This document shows, piece by piece, positions 17,205-25,321 of a stretch of 64,000 nucleotides of DNA; positions within the stretch are counted from its first letter, which is position 1; each line of letters begins with the position of its first letter. The notes beneath the pieces were generated by a model. That model was not told the origin of the DNA and did not search any database. It was given only the letters and a program-made list of their open reading frames with translations. The DNA is from Polyangiaceae bacterium (lineage in GTDB: Bacteria; Myxococcota_A; Polyangia; Polyangiales; Polyangiaceae). The stretch spans positions 62,001 through 126,000 of the forward strand of contig JABSRN010000042.1 in assembly GCA_013214025.1 (NCBI GenBank), written 5' to 3'. Made by a program: the position numbers and the translations under genes.

Positions 17205-19355
17205 TCACGACGGCCTCGCGCGCATGGTTGTCACCGCATCATGGCCCGCTAGAGCCTCCTCGATGATCGCTCCCGCATCCAGAACCAGGGCGACCCGCTG
17301 ATCTCCCAGCTCGCTGGCGCCCGCAAATCCGCGAACGTGTCGCAGGGTAGGGCCCAAACCTTTCACTACGATATCTTGCTGTCCCAACAGGTCGTCGACA
17401 ACCAGACCCAAGCGCCGCGCACCCATCGTCGCCACGACGACCGACTTGTATCGAGGCCCCTCGTGCGGCAGCGCCGGCTCTTTGAGCTCAAAAAACCGGT
17501 CCAAACGGCACAGCACCAATGTCGACCCACGCAGAGTCATCACCTCTCTCCCATCCACCGTGCGCACTAGTTTCTCGTCGAACATCAGCGCTTCGGCCAC
17601 GCTGCTCAGGGGCAGAGCGAAAGTGCGCCCCAGCAAGCGAATCAATAGGGCGTTCACAATCGCCAGGGTGATCGGCAGCGTGATCACCAATTGGGTACCA
17701 ATGCTGTACTCACTTTGGATATCGATAATGCCGCCCAGCTTGTTGATATTCGTTTTCACGATATCCATGCCGACACCGCGCCCGCTATATTCGCCAGCCT
17801 GTTCTCTCGTGCTGAGGCCGGGCAAAAAAATCAATCCCAGAGCTTCCGCGCGACTCAACATTTCGACTTCGTTTGCCGCCAGGTGTCCGGCGCGAACCGC
17901 TCGCTCAACAACGGCCGCCTCGTTGACCCCCTGCCCGTCATCCTCAATCTGGATGACTACATGGTTTCCCTTTTGGTAAGCGTTCAACGCGATGGTGCCA
18001 GCTACCGGCTTGCCAATCGCCTTGCGTTGCTCCGCACTCTCGATGCCGTGATCGATAGAGTTGCGGATAATGTGCATCAGTGGGTCGCCCAGTTCTTCGA
18101 CGAGCAACTTGTCTATCTCCGTCTGGGCGCCCGTGACCACCAGACGAATTTCCTTACCCATGTCCCGACTGATTTGCCGAACCACCCTTGAAAGACGATC
18201 GAAGAGCTGGCCGAGCGTGACCATGCGAACCTCGAGAATTCCGTCCTGAAGCTCCGAGAGTCGTCGCTCAAAACTTCGTTGGATACGGGACACCTCTCGC
18301 CGTAGCTCCCGATCCTGAGTGTTCCGAAGCCGGTCTCCGAGGCGATTGAGAGCGCTCTTCACAATGGCGAGCTCGCCCACGACATTCATCAGTCCATCCA
18401 GCTTCCGGATGTCCACTCGCACCGTGTCGGCCACCGAACGCAACATGGGCACGGCGGGCACGTTGAGCTCCGCATTCACCGGCGGCTCGGTCCGAGGGTT
18501 GTCCCCCACGGCCACGGTGCTGCCGGCCGTCTCCTCTCCCACCGCAGCGAAAGAGGACGTCCCAAGCGCATGTGTCGACAGCGACGATATCCCTGTGCTC
18601 GCAGAAGCCTGGGAAATTCGTGGAATGGCTGTAATCGTAAGATCCGTTCCTCCCAGCGCTGCCTCTAGTTGCTCAAGACTCGAAGAAGAGGCCATGAGCA
18701 GATCGAGTTCAATAGCATCCGCGCTGGGGGCATCGCCCGTGGGCAAGTACGTGATGATCTCCCCATGGGGTTTAGCCTTCGCCTTTACGTCCTCCAGTGC
18801 CTTATCGATGGTCGCCAAGTCGAAGCGGACCCGAATGCGAAACAGCGCCTGACCGGCATCCATATTCGTCTTGAGCCGGTGCTCTTCGTACTCCGTGAGC
18901 ACCGCTAGTAGCCCCGGCTCCAAATCGAAGGCCATCTGATCGGGCGCTTCCTCAACGGCTGACTCGCCGAGGGTACCCAAAACCCCCATCAGCTTTTCGA
19001 TTTGGGGTTGGTTCAGGCCTTCTTCGCCACGCTCAGCCGCTAGCATCGCGCCGTAGCAGTCGACCGCCGCAAACAACACATCGAGAACGTCTGGAGACGC
19101 CTTCAATCGGCCCAGTCTGAGCCGGTCGAGAACGTCTTCAAGGGTGTGGGACACTCGGCCCATTTCGGTCGCGTTGAAGAGACCCGCCAAGCTTTTTAGC
19201 GTGTGCACTGCCCGGAAAGCTTCGTTGATAATCGAAGGGTCCGCTGCTCCGATTCCCTGCTCATCCAGCGCGAGCAAGTTTCGAGAGAACATCTCGATGA
19301 GCTCTTGCGCCTCCGAAAAGAATTCTTCCCGCGCTTTATCGATACCGTCAGTCAC
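17205..19355 (-). CDS. cheA: Chemotaxis histidine kinase CheA
   Basis: Autophosphorylates and passes phosphate to response regulators. From GTG 19353-19355 it has 716 residues. The Hpt domain carries His51 in AVHTLKSLAG. A helical and low-complexity linker of about 200 residues follows, with no clear P2 domain. Then come the dimerisation helices (VRVDIRKLDGLMNVVGELAI), the ATPase N-box HIIRNSIDHGIE, G1 EDDGQGVN and G2 GRGVGMDIV, and a C-terminal CheW-like regulatory domain. The GTG overlaps the cheY stop as GTGA, matching the coupling style of this operon. An upstream in-frame start would add 12 residues inside cheY. Confidence 0.94.
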   Translation of the reverse strand: MTDGIDKAREEFFSEAQELIEMFSRNLLALDEQGIGAADPSIINEAFRAVHTLKSLAGLFNATEMGRVSHTLEDVLDRLRLGRLKASPDVLDVLFAAVDCYGAMLAAERGEEGLNQPQIEKLMGVLGTLGESAVEEAPDQMAFDLEPGLLAVLTEYEEHRLKTNMDAGQALFRIRVRFDLATIDKALEDVKAKAKPHGEIITYLPTGDAPSADAIELDLLMASSSSLEQLEAALGGTDLTITAIPRISQASASTGISSLSTHALGTSSFAAVGEETAGSTVAVGDNPRTEPPVNAELNVPAVPMLRSVADTVRVDIRKLDGLMNVVGELAIVKSALNRLGDRLRNTQDRELRREVSRIQRSFERRLSELQDGILEVRMVTLGQLFDRLSRVVRQISRDMGKEIRLVVTGAQTEIDKLLVEELGDPLMHIIRNSIDHGIESAEQRKAIGKPVAGTIALNAYQKGNHVVIQIEDDGQGVNEAAVVERAVRAGHLAANEVEMLSRAEALGLIFLPGLSTREQAGEYSGRGVGMDIVKTNINKLGGIIDIQSEYSIGTQLVITLPITLAIVNALLIRLLGRTFALPLSSVAEALMFDEKLVRTVDGREVMTLRGSTLVLCRLDRFFELKEPALPHEGPRYKSVVVATMGARRLGLVVDDLLGQQDIVVKGLGPTLRHVRGFAGASELGDQRVALVLDAGAIIEEALAGHDAVTTMRARPS

Positions 19356-19741
19356 CCGTCGCGTCCCAGCTGGCGAATGGCTTCGGCGCACAAGGCATCG
19401 GCAGTAAACGGCTTTTCGATGTAAACGTTCGCACCCAAACGGAGGCCACGGTCCTTGTCGCGTTGGGCCTTCTGCGTCGAGATCAGGATGATGGGAGTGT
19501 TCTTGTGCTGGTCGCTCTTTCGCATGAACTGCACCAGCTCGAGACCGTTCACGTCCGGCATGTTGATGTCCGTGATGACGAGCTCGTATGGGCCGCGGGG
19601 CAGAAGCCTGAGCGCTTCAAAACCGCCCGCTGCTTCAACGACTTCGCCGTCGTCACCCAGCACCGCCGGATTGGCCACCAAGGCGCTCCGCACGAAGGCG
19701 CGCATGCTCATAGAATCATCGACCAGAAGGATTTTAGCCAT
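19352..19741 (-). CDS. CheY-like single-domain response regulator
   Basis: A 129-residue receiver domain. The acidic pair is VDD (8-9), the phospho-acceptor is Asp58 in VITDINMPDVNG, the Thr/Ser switch is in ILISTQ and the conserved Lys is in EKPFTADAL. There is no output domain, so it acts through protein contacts, probably as the CheA substrate. I chose ATG 19739-19741 because the receiver fold begins at once (MAKILLVDDS). A GTG five codons earlier is possible. It heads the chemotaxis operon unless the small ORF just upstream is translated. Its stop overlaps the cheA start. Confidence 0.93.
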   Translation of the reverse strand: MAKILLVDDSMSMRAFVRSALVANPAVLGDDGEVVEAAGGFEALRLLPRGPYELVITDINMPDVNGLELVQFMRKSDQHKNTPIILISTQKAQRDKDRGLRLGANVYIEKPFTADALCAEAIRQLGRDG

Positions 19742-19934
19742 GAACGAAAACCCCACCGCGGACAGACGTGAGTGGCGCAGCTAGTTCTGCGATGCCGTTC
19801 CCACGTGCAGTGCCCAAGCACACCGATAGTCCCCCCGATTTACACCGATTCACGGTCGCCATCGTAGCAGCGCCCAGGGCCCGCATAGTTCGCAAAAGTC
19901 CCGCGTATATAAGGAGTGGCATCAACTCAATCAT
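19734..19934 (-). CDS. Possible 66-residue leader ORF upstream of cheY
   Basis: An ATG at 19932-19934 is preceded by GGAGGGG with ideal spacing (ACA before ATG), a better ribosome-binding site than that of cheY. The 66-codon frame begins with a hydrophobic helix (MIELMPLLIYAGLLRTM) and ends in a TAA that overlaps the first codons of cheY by 8 nt, the same overlap style as the rest of the operon. No homology is recognised, and the C-terminal half looks like arbitrary Gly/Arg/Ala sequence. It could be a small membrane protein, a coupling leader or chance. Confidence 0.35.
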   Translation of the reverse strand: MIELMPLLIYAGLLRTMRALGAATMATVNRCKSGGLSVCLGTARGNGIAELAAPLTSVRGGVFVHG

Positions 19935-20137
19935 TGTCCCCTCCGATACGGTCGGGACGGCCAGTCCCGCGAAGTCCAAAACGGGGCATCGTTCGCCAAC
20001 GCAACCCACTGCCCACCAATAGTTCGCTCTATCGACACACCGGATTTTGCCACTTTTTCGCGACGTTCGCCTTCCCAGACGAGCCCATTTGGGCCCGCCC
20101 GGCGACCGGGCCGGATTTCGTGCTAGTGCGGACGAAC
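19935..20137. other. Intergenic region between chemotaxis operon and plus-strand genes
   Basis: The region between the two transcription units, about 200 nt (about 400 nt if the small ORF is discounted), must hold divergent promoters. I see no convincing -35/-10 pair, dyad or structured RNA in it apart from the GGAGGGG of the small ORF. A TATATA at 19905-19912 lies within that small ORF. Confidence 0.3.
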
Positions 20138-20566
20138 ATGAAACCACTGACGTTGCGAAAAAAGGTGATGCGGCGCGTAAAAAAAGCGGCCGTACGGCGC
20201 TACGAGAACGCGAAGCAAAACAGTGCCGTTATCTCCGCGGCCTTAGCCAGCCGCCAGAACGCGGGTCCGTTGGTACCCGACGACGATCTGCCGGTCGTTG
20301 CCCGGATGGTGATTGAGATTCGCTCGGACGGTACTCGCACCATCGCCCGCGGGGCACTGGAGGACACCGTCGGGGGAGAACACGTCTCCATCGACGCGCG
20401 GGGCTCCTCTCCCGTCGAGCTCGCCGCCACTCTCGCCAAGACGATATTTTCCATACCCAAGATCGCCCGCCAAGCGGCACTGGACCGGCAGAGCGGTGTG
20501 GCGCCTCCAGAAGCTGTGGCCACCGCGATCCCCCACAAGAGCAGCATCGACGTCCCCGAGGACTGA
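20138..20566 (+). CDS. Hypothetical protein, 142 residues
   Basis: From ATG 20138 the product has a very basic, helical N-terminus (MKPLTLRKKVMRRVKKAAVRR), then a compact region with ARMVIEIRSDGTRTIARG and a helical stretch (VELAATLAKTIFSIPKIARQ). It has no signal peptide or known motif. The open frame reaches 74 codons further upstream, but that part has no start with a ribosome-binding site and reads like non-coding sequence. It lies 67 nt upstream of dusB on the same strand and could be co-transcribed. The basic start would suit nucleic-acid binding, which is a guess. Confidence 0.6.
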   Translation: MKPLTLRKKVMRRVKKAAVRRYENAKQNSAVISAALASRQNAGPLVPDDDLPVVARMVIEIRSDGTRTIARGALEDTVGGEHVSIDARGSSPVELAATLAKTIFSIPKIARQAALDRQSGVAPPEAVATAIPHKSSIDVPED

Positions 20567-20633
20567 GCGAGACGAACCTTCAGCGCCAGTTCACCCATCA
20601 GGGCGAATCGGGCAAACACGACGCGATAGAACT

Positions 20634-21812
20634 ATGGACAGCGAGTACAAGAGCGAGATCAATCGAGACGTGCCGCTCGCGCATCCGGGTGAATTTGGCC
20701 CCATCGCCTTGGGCAATCTCAAGGTGTGGCCCCCCGTGGTCCTGGCGCCGATGGCCGGCGTGACCAACTATCCATTTCGCAGCCTGTGTCGCGAGTTCGG
20801 CGCCGGACTGTACGTGAGCGAGATGATCACGGCACGCCCGCTGGCCGAGGGGCGAGAACAGACGCTCCGTCTCGCAGACTTCGGCGACGACGAAACCCTA
20901 CGCAGCCTCCAGCTCTACGGCGTCGATCCCTACTACGTGGGTGAGGCCGTAAAACGCCTCGTGGACGAGGGTCGAGTGCACCACATCGACATGAATTTTG
21001 GCTGTCCCGTACGCAAAGTGACACGCAAAGGAGGAGGCTCCGCCATCCCGCTCAAGCCGCGCTTGCTGCAAAACATCGTTCGCGCCGCCGTTAGCAATGC
21101 GGGAAGCGTCCCCGTGACGATCAAGTTTCGCATGGGTATCAACGACAAGTACCGCACCGATCTGAACGCAGGCCGAATCGCTCAAGAAGAAGGCTGCGCG
21201 GCGGTGGGCTTGCACGCTCGCACCACAGAACAGCTCTACGACGGAGAAGCACGATGGGAAGCCATCGCCGCCCTCAAGGATGCGCTATCCATCCCTGTGT
21301 TCGGCAACGGTGACATCTGGGAAGCGCCGGATGCGTTGCGCATGATGCGCACGACGGGCTGCGACGGGGTGATCGTCGGGCGAGGTTGCCTCGGCAGACC
21401 GTGGCTGTTTCGCGACTTAGTAGACGTCTTCGACAACCGAGAGCCCCGCAATCCGCCGGCCCTGGGCGAAGTGGCCGACATCATGCTCGATCACGCTCGT
21501 CGGCTCTCCGACTGGATGGGGGAACGCCACGCCATGCGCGCGTTCCGCCGCCACTCCACCTGGTACACGAAGGGGTTTAGGGGGAGCGCTCAACTGCGCC
21601 ACAGGCTGATGCGAATCACCACACTCGACGGACTGGTCGAGGCACTCGGAGACATTGACCGAGAGCAACCCTTCCCGCCGTCCGCCATGCGCGTGCCGCG
21701 AGGCAAGAGCTCGGGCACCCAAACCGTTACGCTCCCCCAGGGCTACCTAGACGAGCTCGACGATGCAACACCGCCGGATGCGAGCGCAGAAGACGCGAAC
21801 GACGGCGGTTAG
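20634..21812 (+). CDS. dusB: tRNA-dihydrouridine synthase (DusB-like)
   Basis: Reduces uridine to dihydrouridine in the tRNA D-loop, using FMN and NADPH. From ATG 20634 there are 392 residues. The TIM-barrel start is LAPMAGVTNYPFR, the catalytic Cys is in MNFGCPVRKVTRKGGG, FMN contacts include KFRMG and GLHARTTEQ, and GNGDIW and GVIVGRGCLGRPWLF are present. A helical tRNA-binding domain follows. The acidic C-terminal tail is extra. A longer frame starting at 20313 overlaps the previous gene and is not supported. It ends 4 nt from the converging hslR-like gene. Confidence 0.95.
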   Translation: MDSEYKSEINRDVPLAHPGEFGPIALGNLKVWPPVVLAPMAGVTNYPFRSLCREFGAGLYVSEMITARPLAEGREQTLRLADFGDDETLRSLQLYGVDPYYVGEAVKRLVDEGRVHHIDMNFGCPVRKVTRKGGGSAIPLKPRLLQNIVRAAVSNAGSVPVTIKFRMGINDKYRTDLNAGRIAQEEGCAAVGLHARTTEQLYDGEARWEAIAALKDALSIPVFGNGDIWEAPDALRMMRTTGCDGVIVGRGCLGRPWLFRDLVDVFDNREPRNPPALGEVADIMLDHARRLSDWMGERHAMRAFRRHSTWYTKGFRGSAQLRHRLMRITTLDGLVEALGDIDREQPFPPSAMRVPRGKSSGTQTVTLPQGYLDELDDATPPDASAEDANDGG

Positions 21813-21816
21813 GGGC

Positions 21817-22173
21817 TCACTCGCGACGAAAACGCAACAGAGCTCGGCGCTCGGCCTTGGTCGGTCTCCCTGTCCCTCGCTCCCGCGCCGGGAAGCGATC
21901 TTCCTTGGGCGGCGGCGGTGGAGACCGGTCGACGTAAAGTTCGCTAGCGAGCTTGGCCGACAAGCGTTTCTCCGCGAGACCTACGACATCCAATATCACG
22001 AAGCCCCGAGGACAGTGGGCCGTCACCTCCACTCCAATAGTTACGGGGTGGCTCGAACGCACAATCAGGCCATCCACTTGCACGTTGCCCCGGGCGCAAG
22101 CCTGTTGGGCCAGCGTCCGAGACTTAAAAATGCGGACGGCACACAACCACCGATCCACGCGAACTTTCACCAC
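21817..22173 (-). CDS. hslR: S4-domain RNA-binding protein, Hsp15-like
   Basis: A 118-residue protein with an S4 fold in the first 60 residues (VRVDRWLCAVRIFKSRTLA, then ACARGNVQVDG), followed by a basic Pro/Arg-rich tail (PPPPPKEDRFPARERG). Hsp15 binds stalled 50S subunits carrying nascent chains and helps recycle them. The arrangement and length suit that family, though other short S4 proteins look similar. The start is GTG 22171-22173 (a second GTG follows directly), with no good Shine-Dalgarno sequence. Its promoter must lie in the 80 nt that also contain the palindrome at 22246-22264. Confidence 0.8.
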   Translation of the reverse strand: MVKVRVDRWLCAVRIFKSRTLAQQACARGNVQVDGLIVRSSHPVTIGVEVTAHCPRGFVILDVVGLAEKRLSAKLASELYVDRSPPPPPKEDRFPARERGTGRPTKAERRALLRFRRE

Positions 22174-22245
22174 TCATTGGCGATAGCTCATTCCGAATCG
22201 GAACGCTCCAACAGAAACTGCTCAACTTTGGTGCCCCGCAGCCGG

Positions 22246-22264
22246 TCTGATCACCGTGATCAGA
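22246..22264. promoter_or_regulatory. Perfect 19-bp palindrome, candidate operator
   Basis: TCTGATCAC-C-GTGATCAGA is a perfect dyad with 9-bp arms around one central base. It lies between the divergent hslR-like gene and the plus-strand gene at 22256, and overlaps that gene's proposed GTG start. A dimeric regulator could bind it and repress one or both genes. The regulator is unknown. Confidence 0.55.
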
Positions 22265-22801
22265 AACATAGACGGCGAAGCTGCGTCCCAAAGCGGTTTG
22301 TTCTTTCATCCAAGCATTCCAGACGTCAATTTTCTGGGGAACTGGGCCCGTGAGCAATCTCAGCTCAAACTCGCCATTGTGACGGTGGGGGAGTTCTGCG
22401 AATTACCGCCGCGGGGACTGTTCTTTAATTCCAGCGGATCGACAGACTTGCTCGAGCCCGAGCTTCTGTATTGGTTGAGCGAGGTAGAGGAAACGGGACC
22501 GCTTCGAGTGCCACGCGTGTTTCTACCAGTGTTTCGCTGCAACCATGTGCTCGCCGTGCCCCTGCACACGCCCATCTGGCAAGCAGGCGTCATTGCGATT
22601 CCGCTGCCGACCCCGTGGCAGAAGCTAGCTCGGGAGATGGAGGCCGTAGGCTGTGAGTTCGCGTTGAACGCAGAATGTGCCGACCGGAAGACCGCCCTCG
22701 CACAGCTGGCGATTCGCCCTGTCAGCGCCCGGCCGCCTCCCATTCTCCACCGGACCGCGTCCATGCCCCCCCCGAGCATCGCACTTCGGCAACCCGCCTA
22801 G
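22256..22801 (+). CDS. Hypothetical protein, 181 residues
   Basis: The frame opens at GTG 22256 and has protein-like composition: alternating hydrophobic strands (LKLAIVTVGEFC, VFLPVFRCNHVLAVPL, GVIAIPLPTPWQKLAREMEA) suggest a mixed alpha/beta fold. It has no signal peptide or recognisable family. The GTG lies inside a perfect palindrome, so either expression is controlled at initiation or the true start is further in (for example near GTG codons 43-45). The next gene starts 69 nt downstream on the same strand. The function is unknown. Confidence 0.5.
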   Translation: MIRNIDGEAASQSGLFFHPSIPDVNFLGNWAREQSQLKLAIVTVGEFCELPPRGLFFNSSGSTDLLEPELLYWLSEVEETGPLRVPRVFLPVFRCNHVLAVPLHTPIWQAGVIAIPLPTPWQKLAREMEAVGCEFALNAECADRKTALAQLAIRPVSARPPPILHRTASMPPPSIALRQPA

Positions 22802-22870
22802 GGCACCGACTCCTGCGACGCGGCCTTGCGCGTTTGGCTCGGAGCCAGCTTCGGCTATGCTCAGGCCCCT

Positions 22871-23536
22871 GTGAATTTTATCGCCCACGCTATCGCCGCG
22901 GTGCGCTCCGGCCGCTCCAGCTTGCACGGCTTCGGAGCCATGATGCCAGACTTGGCGAACATGCTCCGGCTCCCTTCCCCCGCAGTTAGCGGAGAATTAG
23001 AGATGGGCATCCGCGTCCATGTGGCAACGGACAAATCATTCCACGAACTACCACGCTTTCTGCAAGCACAACACAGCGCACGACAGCATCTGCGTCAGCA
23101 AGGCGTTCGTCGAGGCAGCGCCTTGGCGCTGGGGCACATCGGCGTCGAAATGATGTTGGAGACGGGTTTTTATCAAGACGCGCCCACATGGAGTCACTAC
23201 CAAGACAGTCTACGCTCAGGACTCGAATGGCTGAATTCGTCTCCTGTTCTCTGGCGTCATCAAGACGCGACTGAGCGAATGCATTCCCTCGTCGGTCGCT
23301 TGCTCGAACACTCCGGCGATGCCCCGACGCCGGAGCGCATCGCCTACGGACTGGAGAGATGCGTGCAAGGGCGGTCCCGGCTAGAAATCACCGACGCGGA
23401 CCGCCCGGCAGTCCAAGCCTGGGTCCAGACCGAGATGAACGGACTCGCGAATATGGCCGAAGCGTTTATGGAAGAAACCTTGATGACCCTCGACAAGTCC
23501 CTCGCTTCGTCGAATTCGGCAAAAAACGCTGACTAA
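22871..23536 (+). CDS. ACP phosphodiesterase (AcpH)-like hypothetical protein
   Basis: From GTG 22871 the protein has 221 residues and begins VNFIAHAIAAVRSG, reminiscent of the MNFLAHL start of the acyl carrier protein phosphodiesterase family. GIRVHVATDKSFHELP resembles that family's GI-x-x-H-x-x-x-D pattern, and ALGHIGVEMMLE sits where a second metal-site segment is expected. The family removes the phosphopantetheine arm from ACP. The similarity is by eye only and low elsewhere, so a different helical metal-dependent hydrolase is possible. A TTG 15 codons upstream is an alternative start. The next gene is a GntR regulator 70 nt away. Confidence 0.5.
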   Translation: MNFIAHAIAAVRSGRSSLHGFGAMMPDLANMLRLPSPAVSGELEMGIRVHVATDKSFHELPRFLQAQHSARQHLRQQGVRRGSALALGHIGVEMMLETGFYQDAPTWSHYQDSLRSGLEWLNSSPVLWRHQDATERMHSLVGRLLEHSGDAPTPERIAYGLERCVQGRSRLEITDADRPAVQAWVQTEMNGLANMAEAFMEETLMTLDKSLASSNSAKNAD

Positions 23537-23606
23537 CCGGCGGTTATTTCGCTACCGCCCCTGGTTGCGGCCATTCACCAAGACGGGATCCGGCAGGAGG
23601 GATAGT

Positions 23607-24440
23607 ATGCACCCGATGAGTCCGCGAGCCCCCAACATAGCCGACAAGATCTTCGACGATCTGAAGCACCAAATTCTCGCGGGGGCGCTGCCGGCGGGTT
23701 CTCGCCTCCCGGGTGAGCGTGATCTAGCAAAACGCTACAATACGAATCGCAACACCCTCCGGGAAGCCGTTCGCATGCTTGAACAGAGCGATTTGGTTAC
23801 GGTGCGACACGGGCAGGGCGTGACCATCGCGGACTTTCGCCACACCGGAACGTTGGATCTGCTGGCTCCCTTCCTGCAAGCAGCGCCGGATCCCACCGAG
23901 GTCGCTAACATCGTCAAGGACGTGTTGGAACCACGCACGCTATTTCTTGAGTACGCCACCGCCTTGGCGGCGCGACGTGCCACTGACGCCGATATTCAAA
24001 AAATCCGCGACCTGACCGAATTGTTGATTGCTGCCTTCGAAGCCGGAGATCCTCAAGTAGTGGCTCATGGATTCCAGCGGTGGCTTGACGCTTTAGTCGA
24101 TGCCGGTCACTCCGTGGCGATCCGTTGGATCGCCAACCCGTTTTTCAAGGCCACGCGTGAAATATTCGATCGCTTTCCGATGCTTTGGGTTCTCGAAGAA
24201 ACCTACCCGGACCATCTGCGGGAGCTGGTGGACGCTCTCGAAGCCGGCGATGAAAAGCGCGCCAGCTTGGCCACCCGAACCTACTACGACAGAGTGGACG
24301 ACAAGATCCGTGAACTCCTGGGAGCGGCCGAAAGCGGTCTGCTCGAAGAGCTAGCTGGGATGGCTGCGCTGGGCGGAGCCCCCCCGGAGCGCCCCAACGC
24401 TGTCGACGCACCGCGAACTCCACCCACACACAAGGCTTGA
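23607..24440 (+). CDS. GntR-family transcription regulator, FadR/FCD type
   Basis: A DNA-binding repressor or activator of 277 residues. The N-terminal winged helix (about 12-80) has the GntR hallmark GSRLPGERDLAKRYNTNRNTL, then REAVRMLEQSDLVTVRHGQG. The C-terminal part is all helical, as in the FCD/FadR effector domains. The start at ATG 23607 is decided by a perfect AGGAGG six nt upstream (23595-23600). Genes before and after it on the same strand do not obviously form a pathway, so the ligand and targets cannot be named. The tail is Pro/Ala-rich. Confidence 0.9.
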   Translation: MHPMSPRAPNIADKIFDDLKHQILAGALPAGSRLPGERDLAKRYNTNRNTLREAVRMLEQSDLVTVRHGQGVTIADFRHTGTLDLLAPFLQAAPDPTEVANIVKDVLEPRTLFLEYATALAARRATDADIQKIRDLTELLIAAFEAGDPQVVAHGFQRWLDALVDAGHSVAIRWIANPFFKATREIFDRFPMLWVLEETYPDHLRELVDALEAGDEKRASLATRTYYDRVDDKIRELLGAAESGLLEELAGMAALGGAPPERPNAVDAPRTPPTHKA

Positions 24441-24473
24441 GCGCCGGCCGCTCGTGTCTACAGTAGGTCTGTC

Positions 24474-25310
24474 ATGTCTAAGGTACTGATCGCCGGGTGT
24501 GGGTTCGTGGGGTGCGCATTGGGCGCCGAGCTCAAACGACTGGGGCACGAACCCATCGGTCTGAGACGGAGCCCGGGGGACATTGGCTTTCCCCTTGTGG
24601 TCGCTGATCTATCAAAGCCGGAGACGCTTCGGGTCATCTCCGACGTCGACGCGATCGCCTTCACTTCAGCCGCAGACAACTTTTCCGAAGCCGGATATCG
24701 CTCTGCCTATGTGACCGCTCTTGAGTCTCTGCTCAGCATATTCGCCAGCCGCTCGAAGCCCCCTAAAAGGATTGTGTTTACGTCGAGCACGAGCGTGTAC
24801 GCTCAAAACGATGGCGCCTGGATAGATGAGCGTTCGCCAGCCCAACCGAAGGCGTTCTCTGGCAGCATCATGCTGGAAGCCGAAGGCGCGCTCCACGCGA
24901 CCCCAATCGAGTCCGTCACCCTCCGGTGTTCCGGCATTTACGGACCCGGGCGCACGCGACTGATTGATCAGGTGCGGACCGGTGAAGCAAAGCTGGCTGC
25001 GGCAGAGTCTCCCTTCACCAATCGTATCCACCGCGATGACGTCGCCCGAGCAGTGGCCCACTTGCTCTTCTTGCCCAACCCCGACTCGCTTTACGTCGGT
25101 TCCGACGACGACCCAGCGCCTCGCAACCGAGTCTTTGAATGGTTGCGGGAGCAACTCGATGCCCCTCCGCTCGGGAGCAGCGAAATATTGGGCAAACGGG
25201 GCGGCAACAAGCGCTGCCGCAACGCCCGCCTCAAGGCCTCCGGCTTTGAATTCAAATACAAAAGCTTCCGCGACGGCTACAGCGAAATGCTGAGCCGAAG
25301 CGGCCCGTAG
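24474..25310 (+). CDS. NAD(P)-binding epimerase/dehydratase-like SDR protein
   Basis: A 278-residue atypical short-chain dehydrogenase. The N-terminal Rossmann motif is KVLIAGCGFVGCALG (GxxGxxG). VFTSSTSVYAQ follows, holding the Ser of the catalytic region, but the usual YxxxK is not obvious (the expected place reads SGSIMLEAE). RCSGIYGPGRTRLID is typical of the family. It resembles the YeeZ-type proteins, whose substrate is unknown. Loss of the Tyr/Lys pair would suggest a changed or absent redox function. It starts 34 nt after the GntR gene and may form an operon with it. It converges with the dehydrogenase at 25322. Confidence 0.85.
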   Translation: MSKVLIAGCGFVGCALGAELKRLGHEPIGLRRSPGDIGFPLVVADLSKPETLRVISDVDAIAFTSAADNFSEAGYRSAYVTALESLLSIFASRSKPPKRIVFTSSTSVYAQNDGAWIDERSPAQPKAFSGSIMLEAEGALHATPIESVTLRCSGIYGPGRTRLIDQVRTGEAKLAAAESPFTNRIHRDDVARAVAHLLFLPNPDSLYVGSDDDPAPRNRVFEWLREQLDAPPLGSSEILGKRGGNKRCRNARLKASGFEFKYKSFRDGYSEMLSRSGP

Positions 25311-25321
25311 CCCCCAGCGGT

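Noticed and set aside
20313-20633. Longer frame extending the dusB protein N-terminally by 107 residues
   Set aside because: It overlaps the 142-residue gene in another frame, looks like shadow sequence, and the DusB fold begins after ATG 20634.
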